A program made the position numbers and the translations under genes. Shown in pieces: positions 1 to 12,328 of a stretch of DNA of 64,000 bases. A model generated the notes under the pieces. That model ran no database searches and was not told the origin of the DNA. It saw only the letters and a program-made list of their open reading frames with translations. The stretch comes from Ananas comosus. Lineage: Eukaryota; Streptophyta; Magnoliopsida; Poales; Bromeliaceae. The first letter of the stretch is position 1, and every line of letters starts with the position of its first letter. The DNA lies in contig NC_033622.1 in NCBI RefSeq assembly GCF_001540865.1, forward strand, positions 14,328,797-14,392,796, written 5' to 3'.

Positions 1-149
1 GAGAGAACACTACAGACTGATCAAATAGATGAGTATATTCTGTGCACTCATTAGTGTTTACATGCAGGTACAATTCTCCATACGAATGGCAACGTAAGAC
101 AACGTATACAATTTGTGATCAGATTAAGAAATCAACAACTTTTGGGGCA

Positions 150-2314
150 TCATTTACAAGCTATTCCATATACATGAGGGCTTATCAGGGAGACAGAAGA
201 AAGGAATGCTGTTTTAAGGTCAATGCTTGAGAAGCCAGCATCAGAAATCTGCTTCCCGGTTTGCCGAGTAAGATGACACCCATCTGCGACAAATTGCTGG
301 AGAGGATCAAGGGTGCCCTGTACAAATCTAAGGAGGGATCCATCTAGAAAAGAAAAATCCAATATAAATATAGGGACACAATTCAAATTTTATGGACTCA
401 GCTTGCATTCCAGGACAAGTATAGGTTTGACTCATACCACGTGCAGCGACATGCTCGATGAAGACGTAAAGACCACCAGGTTTCAAGACCCTTTTTACTT
501 CTGCATAAATATAACATGAGTAGCAATGCTAAGATGAAAAAAGTCGCAACGAATTATTGCATTTTAACTGGTAGGTTCTATCGGCAGCTTCAGGTACACT
601 TCATTATTTTGAATGAGTAGGAACACATGGTGTTGGAAATTTATCACGTAAAGAAAAAGGATAATGAACTTCGAAAAAAGTTGAAAGGAAGAAGAAATAA
701 TCAGATACCTCTTAGTGCCGTGTCGACATCTTTGACGGAGCACAATACCAAAGTACCAATCACAGCATCCATCGTGTTCTCCCTCACAGGTAATGCTTCA
801 GCAACCTACAGATACAGCAGAGTTGAATTCTAAAAACAAACTACCAAAATTCCCCACAAATTTAGACGGAAATAACCTTGATTCATGAGTAGGGATTTGA
901 GAATTCCCGAATTATGAAAGCATGAAGTTTGTAGACGATAAAACTAATACTTTTGCCGAGAAGAAAATTGGTCAGAATGATAAAACTAATATTTTGCTTC
1001 GATCTGCGAGAAACCATTACCCCTCGTATAAAACTAAAGCTTGTTTCTGGTAACCTAGCAGCTACTGCTGCCGACCGAGCATATTTCTCCATTTGCTTGT
1101 TGGGATCCACTCCAATGACCGTAAGATCATTTATAGTAGCATAGTATTTGAAGTTAGGACCAGTGCCAACACCAAGCTCTAGTATATTCTTACTCTTATC
1201 GGTCAAATAAGAAAAGAGCTTTTCTTTGTAACCTGCAATCTTCCCGAAAAAAGGAGTAAATAATCATCAATCATGCTATAAGAGGGTGACAAAACCAAGC
1301 ACTTTATGTCGTTGCAGTGTAACGGGATTGGTGGTAACAGGAAATATGAATCAACAAGGTAGCACATGTAACACATTGTCGAAACTGTTAAGAATTAAGA
1401 GTATTCCTCGGCTCTTTCCTATCAAGTTGATTTGGCTGGTTATATGATAGCAGAGCCAACTCTAAGCCTCAGCAGCTGCATGAGGAAGTGGGTTCAAAAT
1501 CCCACATAAATCTACACTTGCTTTGGAATAAAATTGTAATAAAATTAATTTGATTTCTAATATAAGATATTCAATCAAGTTGAATTTGAATCCTTATAAT
1601 GCTGTTTGGAGTGGAGAGGAATTCAATTCATCTCAGCTTGATTTCAATATGCTTAGTTTTACTACATCATGATAAGCATCATTATAACACTTAATCAGGA
1701 CTCATTTGTTTGTACTCTCTCAATCCATATTAATCCTCTAAAATATATTGAACTGTAACCAAACAAGATCCCAATAATGAACTAAAGTAAACTAGAATAA
1801 AATACCACTTAAATAACTGCTTAAGAAGAATCGTTCTATGCATACTACATACCTCAGCTTCGTAGGATCTCATTCCCTCCTCCATAGCCTGCGCGTAGAA
1901 CTCCTCATACCAATCCGGCCTCGGTGGGCGCAACCTCTCCATTACAACCTACAAACACACGCCACTCCCCAACAAATTCCCGCTCAAAACCCTTACAATT
2001 TGGACCTCCAATGGCGATGAAAGAAACAACGTCGAATTAAAATTCGCAGCTCCTACGGTGGGATCGGAGGAGGAAGCGACGGGCGCGGCGAAGGTCGTGA
2101 TCGGAAGCAGCGGCGCCGCCGCCGCCGCTCCCAAGAGGCCCGTTCTCCTCCCGCAGCTGCAGCATGAGAGGACGCGGGGTTCCGAACGGGAGGGCTCTCC
2201 ATCGTTTAGGGTTACGGCTAGGGTTAGGGTTCGGGGTGGAGGCGGAGAGGGGCGGATGAAGAGGAGGCTGTTGACGGTGGGCGGAAGCGCCGCCGCTCCG
2301 GAGAGACACTGCAT
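150..2314 (-). CDS. SAM-dependent methyltransferase, METTL7/UbiE-like, plastid-type N-terminus
   Basis: Class I (Rossmann) methyltransferase of unknown substrate. Inferred exons, 5' to 3' on the minus strand: 2314-1997 (or 2314-2057), 1948-1853, 1239-1021, 805-709, 500-438, 343-150. Phases join cleanly to about 328 aa (or 308 with the shorter first exon). Landmarks in order: a Ser/Ala/Pro-rich N-terminus resembling a transit peptide, then RPPRPDWYEEFYAQAM, the SAM-binding motif I ILELGVGTGPN, the acidic motif II VIGVDP, then LVLCSV and VLKPGGLYVFIEH (motif III). The order matches plant proteins annotated as S-adenosylmethionine-dependent methyltransferases (At1g69523 type). Both choices for intron 1 keep frame: donor at 1996 gives a 48-bp intron, donor at 2056 gives 108 bp, which is more usual for plants. 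Acceptors at 1240 and 806 are clear. Family is secure; substrate is unknown. Confidence 0.88.
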
Positions 2315-2504
2315 CGTAATAATAGTATGAGCTCCAAAATGTATGCGGATTATGATGCGTGTTGGCTCCGCAAATCTGGGCCGTTAATTAATATGGCCCG
2401 AATTCAAGCCCAGTCCGAGTAAGTACAGTGTAGTCCACAGGCTTAGTACAAACTTTTATTCAATGAAGCTTTAAATTGGTTTTTAGTATATTTGCACGAG
2501 CCCG

Positions 2505-2725
2505 GCTAAGATGTTTTTAAAAGTATCAAGCACTTAGTGCTTGTAAGTTAAATTTATTTTTTTTAACCAATTTTATTTCTTAGATTATGTTATTCTATCG
2601 ACCACCCATCCAACCGTAAAGAAGCACTATTATCTTAACCCTATAAATTTTCATTTAAAGATAGAAAATCTAAAAGCACCAATGCCTTCGCGCTTTTAAA
2701 AATATAAGAGCTTGATTCTATTTGT
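2505..2725. mobile_element. Degenerate foldback MITE, related to the elements near 55 kb
   Basis: The left end carries GGCTAAGATG and a 'caagcacttagtgctt' block. The right end has 'aaaagcaccaatgcc' and a related run in inverted orientation, with an 'accacccatccaaccgt' core like the 'accacccactcaac' core of the 54.8-55.3 kb elements. Similarity was judged by eye. The ends are uncertain. Confidence 0.35.
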
Positions 2726-3292
2726 ACCCTTAAAAGGCATCAATTAGCTTCTGCATAATATAAGTCTTTTGCACATCCTTTTGTTGAGAGAAAGAAACAG
2801 GAAACATAACAAAAAATTAGAAGAGAAGAAAAAGAAAAAAGAAATAGATAGAAATAAATATAATAAATATTCCGTAATAATTAATTTCGTTTTTTCTAAA
2901 AGTGAAAGAAAGAGAAAGAATTTTTTTTTCCTTTTTTCTTAAATCCAAACTATTGGTTTAGAAACAATATCGAATTGATATGTTTCAATCGATTTGATCA
3001 TGACCCAGCTTATATAGTGTTTTGGTTCTACTCTTTGAACCAACCAGATAGGTCAAAAAAAAAAAGAAAAAATTGAATTATTTGAATCAGCGATTCAACT
3101 ATCAAACCAGTGAGCCGGTCCTATTTTAATCAAACAGGCGGATTTTATTGATCAAGTTGTACTAAAATTTAGCAGTTTAAAATCAATTTAACTATTTTTT
3201 TTTTTCAATTAGCATAAATTAGTTTTATAAAATGTTAAATTTGAAAACTTAAATCATCTAAACTTAGTCTAAAAATTAGTATTTTATAATTA

Positions 3293-3895
3293 AGCATTGT
3301 TGCCATATGGTGTGTCCACATTGGCGGGTTATGATTTGACCCGATCCACATAAGTTATGGATCATGATTCATCCTAACAAGTTTAGGATAAGTATAAATT
3401 ATATGTTTCTTATCAGTTAAGAAACATATCTTATAATGGATATTTATTATATGTTAATAAATATCCCAATCCTTATCCTAATCTATAGGAGATTCAGGAT
3501 ATTTAGGGGTTCCGTTATTTTATATATATGCCCCCGTTTTCTCCCGTAAAAGAGACGATCAAATACGATCTAATTCGAGAATCCACAAAATCTTCCTTCT
3601 TCTCTCTCCTCTTCCTCTCTGGGATTTCCACCTACGTTCCCGGGGTTTTAGGGTGTGGACATAGGAGGGGACTCTGGTAGCCCTCTCCGATTGGCATCCG
3701 TGACATAAGGCGATCCGTTCCGTGACGTAAGGCGTACGCGTGGAAGAAGACGAGAAACGTGGGAGATCCAGAAGCATCGAGATAAGGACGATCCAAGAAG
3801 GCTTGTAAAACAAGCAACCCGATCCGATTCCGGTTCCCGGATACGTTGGCTATCCGGTTTGTAAGTTTCCGCTGCCTATTATTTCCAACAAGCAT
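3293..3895 (+). mobile_element. Solo LTR, Copia-like, with 5-bp target duplication
   Basis: The LTR spans 3298-3890 (593 bp). It begins TGTTG, ends CCAACA, and is flanked by perfect AGCAT repeats at 3293-3297 and 3891-3895. The 3' end (TTCCGCTGCC...TTTCCAACA) is typical of plant Copia LTRs. A TATA-like tatatatatg near 3520 could be the U3 promoter. No internal retrotransposon coding or second LTR is present, so the copy is best explained as a solo LTR left by LTR-LTR recombination. The ORFs inside it are not genes. Confidence 0.82.
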
Positions 3896-4127
3896 GATAC
3901 TAAATAATAATATACATATTTTTTATATACAATAAAATTAAAAATAATAATTAAATATTAGTTCAATCAGTTATTGACCTACTGGTTGAATCAATGACTG
4001 TTGACCCAGTAATATTTTTGAATCGCTACTCTATCCAATTTTTAAAGCATTGGTGCAAAGTGCAACAAAAAAAAAAACATTTATTTAATCCAAATTAAAG
4101 AACAGAAATAACTTCTTTGTATTGAAT

Positions 4128-4159
<32 letters not shown>
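4128..4159. repeat. poly-T tract
   Basis: Homopolymer of about 30 T. It could be the tail of a minus-strand retroposon, but I could not define a body. The surrounding 3.9-5.4 kb is AT-rich spacer with no recognised gene. Confidence 0.6.
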
Positions 4160-5538
4160 CACTTTTCCGGTTGCGAGTGGCCGAGTGGGGGCGTATTTCA
4201 TCGAGAAAGAAAAGAGCCGAAAGGGTGTTTGTACTTCGTACTTTTCAAGATTTCAAAAAAACAAAAGAAAGAAAGACAAGAAACAGGGCGAAATGTCTAG
4301 ACCCTAAATGCTGCAGGCACCCACGACACAAGCTGTGGGCAGCGGCAGCAGCTTGTTTTGACTAATCACACACAATCAGCTTTTCTCTTCTGGCGTACTG
4401 CCTTGGACTGCCCAAGATCTACCAAATCTTCTCATCTTTGTTTTCTGTTTCCTCTTTAATTTGTTTCGCTAAGCTTATCTTAGGCAATCAATTAATTAAG
4501 CACACATTGTTACAAACAAACCTTCAATAATTAAGAAGCTCACCAACAAGTAATTAAGGAGGGGATTATGAGCAGTCCATGGACCACACTTATAGCTTGC
4601 TTTGAAAACTGCACAAATCTGCATTTCTCACTTAGGAACTCCCTGCGTTAAAAATAAATATATTTCAAACAGTCTAGTTAGTGTTGAATATGAATATTAA
4701 AAATATCGTTCTATGTCAGTTTAAGTTAGTAAAAAAAATAATTATTTCATATAATTTAATATGGTATCAAAGCAGAATGTTCTGAATTCTAGTGTCATCA
4801 GTCTTCTAGCGTTAATTATTTATTTTTTATTTAAATATTGTTCTTTGGTAGCTTATGTTTTTTTTAGGCTCCGACTGTCTCTTTTATGTAGCCAAATTTA
4901 TATTTTTTCACTAAGTTAAACAGATAACACTGCTATTTTTCTATAAAATATATATATGTACTGATCATCATTCCTTAGTGCGATTGATTTTCTCCAAATT
5001 TTTGGATTGGAAATATGGCAAGCGCAGTACGTACTTAACTGCTTAACGAAAGGTTAAAACTTCATGCACGTACCAGATCGATGACCAAAATGCTTTTCAC
5101 TTCTTCATGTTACAGTACATGGAGGTCGCTAGATGTGCCATGTAGCTAGAGCAAAGCTGTGAGGCACAAAGTAGGGCTACAACGTAGTAGGTAAAGGCGT
5201 TGTGGGGTACACTTCTCCTTAATTAACTGGGGTCTAACACTGCGCAGGTTCCTGCGTCCACACGCACTGTCAAATCCATGCCCACCAAGCCACCATAAAA
5301 CGAGAAAAAAATAAAAATAAAAACCCAGTGCAAACTCTTTTGCCCTTAACGGTTCAAAAGAGAATAAAACTTTCTATATAATTAAGCACTTGCCAAACAC
5401 AAACAACCCCCCTCCCCCCCTTCTCTTGTGAAAGGAAGTTCCCACAGTCCAATAGCTAGCATCTTCTCCTTCCCCTTCTAACTCAGTGTGATCTCCACCA
5501 CCCTTGCTCAAAAAGAGAAATTATGCTTTGGGTGTTCG

Positions 5539-5545
5539 TATAAAG
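5539..5545 (+). promoter_or_regulatory. Candidate TATA box of the MIR169 primary transcript
   Basis: TATAAAG lies about 140 bp upstream of the MIR169 hairpin. The upstream stretch (5400-5500) is rich in C/CT tracts. This is a positional inference only. Confidence 0.4.
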
Positions 5546-5676
5546 GGGAGTGGTGGAATTCCACTAAGTTCTTTTCTTTTTTAGGGGAAAGAGAACTACT
5601 AGGACTAATTTGTTGCTTGCACTCTACGGCGTTTTTTTGGTAACAATCAATCATCTGGGGTCTAGCATGTGGGAAT

Positions 5677-5789
5677 GAGGCTAGTTGAACTGTGCAGCCA
5701 AGGATGACTTGCCGGTAACTTCATGAAATGGGTTTGGATATATGCAGTACGAAAAACCGGCGAGTTATTTTTGGCTACATATTTGCCTC
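5677..5789 (+). ncRNA. MIR169: MIR169 precursor hairpin
   Basis: The 21 nt at 5695-5715 (starts CAGCCAAGG, ends ACTTGCCGG) match the conserved plant miR169 b/c-type sequence as I remember it. A star strand lies at 5759-5779 (starts GGCGAGTT, ends TTGGCTACA). Pairing mature to star with 2-nt 3' overhangs gives 18 paired positions, including G-U pairs, with one mismatch at nucleotide 1. The flanks GAGGC (5677-5681) and GCCTC (5785-5789) extend the stem; the loop is about 43 nt. miR169 guides cleavage of NF-YA transcripts. No NF-YA gene is in this window. MIR169 loci often occur in clusters, but I saw no second copy here. Confidence 0.93.
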
Positions 5790-5817
5790 GTTTTTTCATG
5801 CTGGATCAAAGATGATA

Positions 5818-5940
5818 TATATATATATATATCTGGATCTGCATCGGTTGTGAAGAAGATTGAATGCACGTGGCATTGGTGATCTATAGACATGCATACA
5901 AATGCGCCCTCTCATTGCGTGTGAGAAAAGCACAGGTACG

Positions 5941-5979
<39 letters not shown>
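5818..5979. repeat. (TA)n microsatellites
   Basis: Two TA-repeat tracts, around 5815-5832 and 5943-5979, just downstream of the MIR169 hairpin. No element was seen inside them. Confidence 0.7.
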
Positions 5980-5981
<2 letters not shown>

Positions 5982-6959
5982 TGCTGTATTGGATCGAAGA
6001 TACTAATTAATTGTGTGCTTAGTTGGCTTTGGTGGCATATAAAGTCTCCCTCCGTTTTGTACACTACTTATACACAAGCAAAATCGTGTTAGAGTACAAA
6101 TATTTGTGCTCTTCTAATGTTAGATCAGTAACTTAAACTCCAAACGCTCTCTTTCAAATCTCTTAATTAATTTCACTCTTTTTTTATCTCTCTAGCTACT
6201 TCCTCCCCAGTGCACTTTGCCTTTCAACGCCGTACTCTAATAGCTTAAATTTTTAAAGAATAATTATTATTTCGTATAATTTAAAAAATTGGTGTGCTCT
6301 TCTCTTTGTGCACGCATATTAGGTGCACTTTCTAATTTGCGCACATTGTACTATACTGTAATCATTGGTGCACATTTAACACGACAATCCAACGCAACCT
6401 ATATCTACTGCCTAAAGCACACATGTTAAGTGTGCATCTTAACTAAAGAGAATTAGAGAAACGCACTTCTTTTCTCCTTTCCTTTTATAATCGACAAAAC
6501 TCCACCTACCCTACGTACAATTAACCAAACACATAAATATGCGAAACATAAAAAAAGAAGTCAATTCGACAATATAAAGAACATATCATATAATTTTGAT
6601 TATTTTTCGAGAAAAATCAATATCTTCTCATAGAAAAAAAAAAAAGTAAAAGAAAAAAAAAAGGCGGAGGACGTGTTGTCCAAGTTGTCTATTCAAAATT
6701 TTAAGACGGCGCGGATGAATATTTTCACAAAAAACATATATGCATGCAATAGGCCAGGTTAATTGTGAGTTAGCTAGCTAGGCATGCTCATTCTTTTTGA
6801 GCACCCTCTAATTAAATCCGCTCTTTCATGCGGATTTAAGTGAATTTTTTTTAAAAGATTTCGCATATGAAATGAATTATGACTCATCAAATTCTCTGAT
6901 AAATATTTGTTGAGAAGCTTTCCCAATAAAGCTGCGCTCCATATTTATGAGTGAATTGA

Positions 6960-7560
6960 AATATAAAGTAAAGTATGTGGGGCCCGGGTAGACCCAGCAA
7001 TGTCGATCCAAATCCGCGGGTGTCTGTCGGTTACCCGCAAATTTGCGGGTATGGATACCAACTTTTTCAACCCAAAAAATTATGAGTAAAACGGGTGGGT
7101 ACCAATTAAGTTGTGGGCATTTTGGATAACTCGCGGGTACCCACACATATATATTTTAATTATAAAATATATCTTTTAAAATAAATTTATTTATTCATCC
7201 TAAAAATTCTAACTTTAATTTTTTACCGCGTTACTTTTTTGTGAAATTTTTTTACTTTAAGATTTTAAATATTTTTATTATATATTATGATACTTTAAAT
7301 AATCAGTTATAATATACTTTTAATATATNATATATATATATATATATATGTTTTGTACTTATTTAAAAATATAAGAACAAAAAAGAAAAAAAAATTACGG
7401 GTAATCCGCATACCCACCCGCCCACCCACGGGCGGGCATGAGTAAAAATGTTGGCTACTCAAAAATTTATGGATAAATTTCATCCATGCCCAAATAACCC
7501 AGAGTACAATGACCCGTTCGTAAGTTACCCAATTCATCCGTTTGCCAGATCTATGTGGGG
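6960..7560. other. Transposon-like spacer rich in CGGGTA/TACCCG motifs
   Basis: Repeated gcgggtaccc, gggtgggtacc and acccgcccacccacgggcggg words flank a very AT-rich centre that contains an N at 7329. This pattern is common in plant transposon remnants. I found no convincing terminal repeats or target duplication, so the class is left open. The wider interval 5.8-8.7 kb contains no recognised gene. Confidence 0.3.
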
Positions 7561-8102
7561 TTGAATGTGTTTGCTAGTTTGGCAGGAGCCGTGCATGTAA
7601 ACATGTGGTACGTACAATTATTGGACAAATAGACATTTCTAGAATTGGCAACGTAGGCACAATATTCTCCCTACTTTCTCAAACACTTATTATTAATAAT
7701 TTAAAATTTCTGAATTATATGAATATTTTGTTTAATTGGAATTATTCATAATTTAAAATTATACAAGAGTATTTAATTAATAAATCGTGAACTTCTTATT
7801 TTTATTTTGACATAACGGAAATTTAATGATTCCAATACGGTGCACAGTGTGCATTTTTCACTAATTAATTACTCTTCTAGAAGTTCCAACTTCAAAGTAA
7901 ACCCTTTTTCTCATGTGTAGTGTTCACGTTAATTTTAATTGCACTCCGAATCACGGCGACCCCTCTTGTTATTTTTTATATATATATATTTTATTCATTA
8001 TGCGACCGCTGTCAACAAATACGGCGTCCAAACGTGTCAGTTAGGATAGCATCTGATCTGACCACAATCCTTAACCTCCACTATTCATAATATATTTATT
8101 TT

Positions 8103-8372
8103 TAAACCAGTTTGTCTAAAAGATACATATTCTTTTTTTGTATTTTTTATTTTTCTAACTCCATTTAGGTATAATTTTATTTACAAATATAGTATATATT
8201 ACTGATATTAAATATATATTTATATCAACGCCTAATTTCAAAATATAAAATTTTCTAAAGCAAAAAAAGTAAATTCGTAATATGCTTTTTTTTTAGATTA
8301 GTTCGTCCAAAAGATACACATCCTCTTTTTGTGTTTTTTTTACTTCTTATTCTTCTAACTCTATTTAGGTCA
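8103..8372 (+). repeat. Diverged direct repeat, about 80 bp, two copies
   Basis: Copies near 8103-8175 and 8286-8372 share 'aaaagatacat/c', 'tctttttttgt' and 'ttctaactccatttaggt' in the same order. They look like an old duplication in non-coding DNA. Confidence 0.5.
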
Positions 8373-8689
8373 TTTTTGTCGGCCAATACAAGCAATGTCA
8401 AGTATTGAAAATATTATGATAAAATAAAAGATAGGTACTTAATTCATAATTCTTTAATTGATTGATTTTATGATGTTCTTCTAGAACTTATAAACATATA
8501 TTTAATTTCGTAAAAAAATTTTAATTTAAAAAAATTAAGTACCAAATAATTCTCAAAAGTCTAAAAATATTGGAGAAATTATATATAATTTTTCTGAAAT
8601 TAGGACTTACAATTTTATATTTATCCGCATTAAAAAAATAAAAATAAAATAACCAAACTCTAACAATAAAAGACCTCTAATCACCGAAA

Positions 8690-8779
8690 GTTCCTGAAGC
8701 AAGTGGTAAAGAATTTATGATTGATATGGAAATTTCAAATACCAAATTTAATTACTTTATATTTCTAATGCTATCTCTC

Positions 8780-8821
<42 letters not shown>
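8690..8821 (+). mobile_element. Degenerate tRNA-derived SINE with long poly-A tail
   Basis: The left part reads gcaagtggtaaag, matching the SINE box-A region of the better copy at 18884. The right part has gctatctctctctt before a run of roughly 38 A ending at 8820. The internal part has decayed. It sits about 165 bp upstream of the Mpo1-like start codon, so it may lie in that gene's promoter or 5' UTR. Confidence 0.5.
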
Positions 8822-8907
8822 CGCTCCAATCCTCCCAACTAATTTCCCAACTACTTTAAACACGGTCGATATTATTATAAAAATAAAACTCCAACAACCC
8901 AATACAA

Positions 8908-8935
8908 AAAGCAAGCAAGCAAGCAAGCAAGCAAG
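8908..8935 (+). repeat. (AAGC)n microsatellite in the presumed 5' UTR
   Basis: About six to seven copies of AAGC about 50-80 bp upstream of the Mpo1-like ATG. No function is inferred. Confidence 0.7.
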
Positions 8936-8986
8936 GAACAGCGTTGTCGCGGGATTCGATCGATTCTGATAATCTCCGCGGTGGCG

Positions 8987-11900
8987 ATGGGGAGAGGGGT
9001 GTTCGATCTGGAGAAGCACTTCGCCTTCTACGGGGCGTACCACAGCGACCCCACGAACGTGCTCATACACGTGCTGTTCGTGTGGCCCATCTTCTACACA
9101 TCCCTCGTCCTCTTCCAATTCACCCCTCCCCTCCTCCACCTCCCCCTCCTCGGCGTCCTCAACCTCGCCTTCGTCTTCGCCCTCACCTACGCCCTCTTCT
9201 ACGTGCTCATGGACCCCAAAGCAGGCTCCCTCGGGGCCCTTCTCTGCTTCCTTTGTTGGATCGGGAGCGACCTCCTCGCTCATCGATTAGGGTTTTCGCT
9301 CGGCTGGAAGGTGCGTTTTCTTGTCTTGATCTTCTCCTGATTCGCTGTTTCTCGTGTCGATTCGCTGGTAGATCACTGGATATTCAATCTTGATGCTAGT
9401 TATTTCTTTATCTGCGGATTCACATGGAATCAATTCCGTGCGTAGTGTTTACTATGATTCGATTTTGGTTAGGGTGAAAGTGTACCGAAACCTTTTTTTA
9501 TCTTGCTTCAATTTAATTTGAAACCGACCCTTTAATATGTCTTGACCTGAGTTGATCTGAGTGATTCCGATTAATTTGAGTATAAATTTTGTTAAATTAA
9601 TAATGTTTTGATCAACTTTCGCGCTTCAGGCTACTGATCAGCTGAAGAAATTGTGAGTTGTTTACAAGACAAATAAATTAGTTAATCCCAATGGAATTGA
9701 ATTTAATTGACTAAATAATTCAAATCAAAACAAATCAGTTGACCAGGTGGCAATCTGAAAAATAGAAGTCGAGGAGCCTTATTCACACCTGTTAGTTGTT
9801 ATCTCTATATTCTTTTTCTTTTCTTTTTTTTCAGGATTGTCCTCGGGTTTTATTATTTGGATCATGCAATTTTCTTCAGCATTTGTTGTCTTAAGTTGGT
9901 CTTATAATAAGGAATTTGGGTTTGCTTCAAGTCCTATAATCATGTGTTATGCAATAATTGTGACAATTGGAGAATCTTAGCCCGTCGCAATCCATCTTAG
10001 ATAACCAAAAAACACTAATTGATTAGCATGACTTTGGAATCTCCTTCAACCTTGTATTCTTCTGCATCTTGTTCTTATCTTTCTCTCATCGCTTAATTCT
10101 TTGTGTGTGAGAATCTCTTACATTGTTTATGATGTCTGTTGTGCTATTCTTTAGTACCTCCTCTGCCCCAATCTTTTTTGGACTTACACAGGGTTAGTTG
10201 TATACAAGTACTAAGCACATTATTTGTCTTCTTCGATCTGTATTTTGTATTCACTGTATTTGCTTAGGCTTAGGCTCTTTGTATGATCATAATGTTTTAG
10301 GATTCGTGTATCTGCTTACAATATTAGTAATCCCACATTATTCAGCAATTGTCTTTTTCTCCTCCTTGTTCGGGCATATTATTTTTGGGATTTTAGAGTT
10401 GGCTCATATAATATGTAAATGCTGGGAATCATTCTAGTCGTTTGTCCTTGCCTTTCACTTTGTTTCCTGTTTGATAGTATTTGTTTAGTAATCATGATAA
10501 CTAGTTGAATTTTGATTTATCAAAAATTCTCTGTTTGATAGCATGGCGATGTTTAATTTATCTTTAAGCTCAGGTGACCGGTGACAGAGAACTGGTTATA
10601 TGGGAAGCTAGTGCAAATTCTCTATTTGTTTCTTTTAGTTTTCTATATGTAAGCCATAGCTAAAAGTTGATTGCTTCTATTGGATTTAGTTAGCTATACT
10701 CTTCATATGTAGGCCAGGGTTGTTTTTCATCAATCTTATCACCTTAATAGTATTTTATAAAAGAACTAGGCATTAAATGACTTAGCTCTTTGCTTTACTC
10801 TCTGGGGGATTGTGTAGTGCATGTGATTCGATGGTGTAGCAAATTTGCAGAGCTTCAGCATGCATGAAATCTGCTTCAATCTGAATATTGATTTCTTAAA
10901 TTAGTTTTATAAGACAAAAGAAGGCACTTTACAAGTTTAGTTGCTTACGCTTCCTTGTGACCGAAGAATGTTCTATTCCTCTTCCAGTTTACTATCTGCA
11001 CGCAATTAAAACATGTCTTTGACGAGGATCTCATTCAAGAAACTCACGGTTCTAACCTTAAAGGCATGAAATAGGCAAGATGTGAGTAAAATGATAAGAC
11101 TGAATGCCATCTTTTACAGTCAGGATTTGAGATATCTAACCAACCTCATAATATAGGAATCTATATTCCATTCTTGTGTAAAAGTCTCACTCTGAAAGAA
11201 AAATCAAGTCCATGATAAATTCAAGCATATAGTTGGAACCTGTAGGTTCCATCTTTGATGGATAACATTATTATTGCAAAACTACCACTAAAATTTGTGA
11301 CCACAATATTCCAATTGATGAGAACTTGTAAATTTCGGGAGATTACATTTAATGGGCAAAGGCTCTGCATTACCATACCATCGAAAGTATGTGGTTCATT
11401 CACAACATTATTGAGTGGGTTGTTACATGGAGAAGCTCCTTTAGTTGAAACATCAGGGATTCAAGCAGTTTTGCATTCTCGTATATTCAATTAAGTATAG
11501 CTTAAAGGAAAACATTTTTCCATCTTGTAGCAATTGTACTGAAAGGCAGAGTTGAGTTGGGTCTTCTAGCCTTTTGTTGCTTTGGTTTGGTTGTCATATT
11601 TTTATAAAATCTTGGTACTTGTGTTTAGCTGAGCTGTTGGGCACTGGAAAATTAAATCTGATTAATGAGTGGTCCAATCATGCAAATTAGCTAGATTATG
11701 CATCAGTTTGTGGATCAGAACTTGCAGTTCTAGAAACCACTTGTTCTTTCCATTTCTGTGCATGATCTTAGTATTTTATTGACTCCAAGACGTTAGGCTA
11801 TGTAAACATTAAGTGCAATGTTTTACTAGCTGTCACAAGACTTGTTTGTGAGTTCAAGCATAAGAATGAACTCTCATTGTTCGGTTGTTGCAACTTTTCT

Positions 11901-12328
11901 ACAGGTAGTATTGGCTGCTCAAATATTTTGTTGGACTGGGCAATTCATAGGGCATGGAGTATTTGAGGTAAGCTTCTCTTATGATCAGGATTTGGGCACA
12001 AGCTAATAGAAATCTCATTCTTCTATACACTAACCGAGAGTCAATAATATCCATGTGTTTCTGCAGAAGCGAGCCCCGGCTCTTCTTGACAACCTTTCTC
12101 AAGCTTTTTTGATGGCCCCATTCTTTGTTCTCCTAGAGGTAAGCATGCCCAATACTAAAGTGTTTGTTAGAGCCAAAGTGAAGAGTCTCACTGACTACTT
12201 AATTGATCCAGATACTTCAAAAGCTCTTTGGTTACGAACCATATCCTGGTTTTCATGCCAATGTCAGTAAGAGGATTGAAGCTGATCGCAAGGAATGGCA
12301 AGAAAAAAAGCAAAAGAAGAACTCCTAA
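8987..12328 (+). CDS. Mpo1/YGL010w-like (DUF962) ER membrane protein
   Basis: Four exons, all joining in phase 0: 8987-9310, 11905-11967, 12067-12138, 12212-12328, giving 191 aa. The start is ATG at 8987 (MGRGVFDLEKHFAFYGAYH). Family landmarks are HSDPTNVLIHVLFVWP near residues 19-34, several hydrophobic segments that should span the membrane, WIGSDLLAHRLGF, then GHGVFEKRAPALLDNL and FGYEPYPGFH near the C-terminus, which is lysine-rich. Yeast Mpo1 is an iron-dependent 2-hydroxy fatty acid dioxygenase of the ER that acts in phytosphingosine breakdown. The conserved histidines support the same fold, but plant activity is an inference. Intron 1 is 2.6 kb. Confidence 0.93.

Noticed and set aside
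1427..1510. Possible SINE or tRNA-like stretch in a methyltransferase intron (gggttcaaaatccc resembles box B)
   Set aside because: No convincing box A, no tail and no target duplication; a chance match is likely.
3559..3895. Small minus-strand open frames in the 3.3-3.9 kb element
   Set aside because: They lie within a solo LTR with target duplication and have no domain.
8771..9283. Long Glu-rich minus-strand open frame (about 170 aa)
   Set aside because: Antisense shadow of the Mpo1-like first exon, continuing into the poly-A tract as polyphenylalanine.
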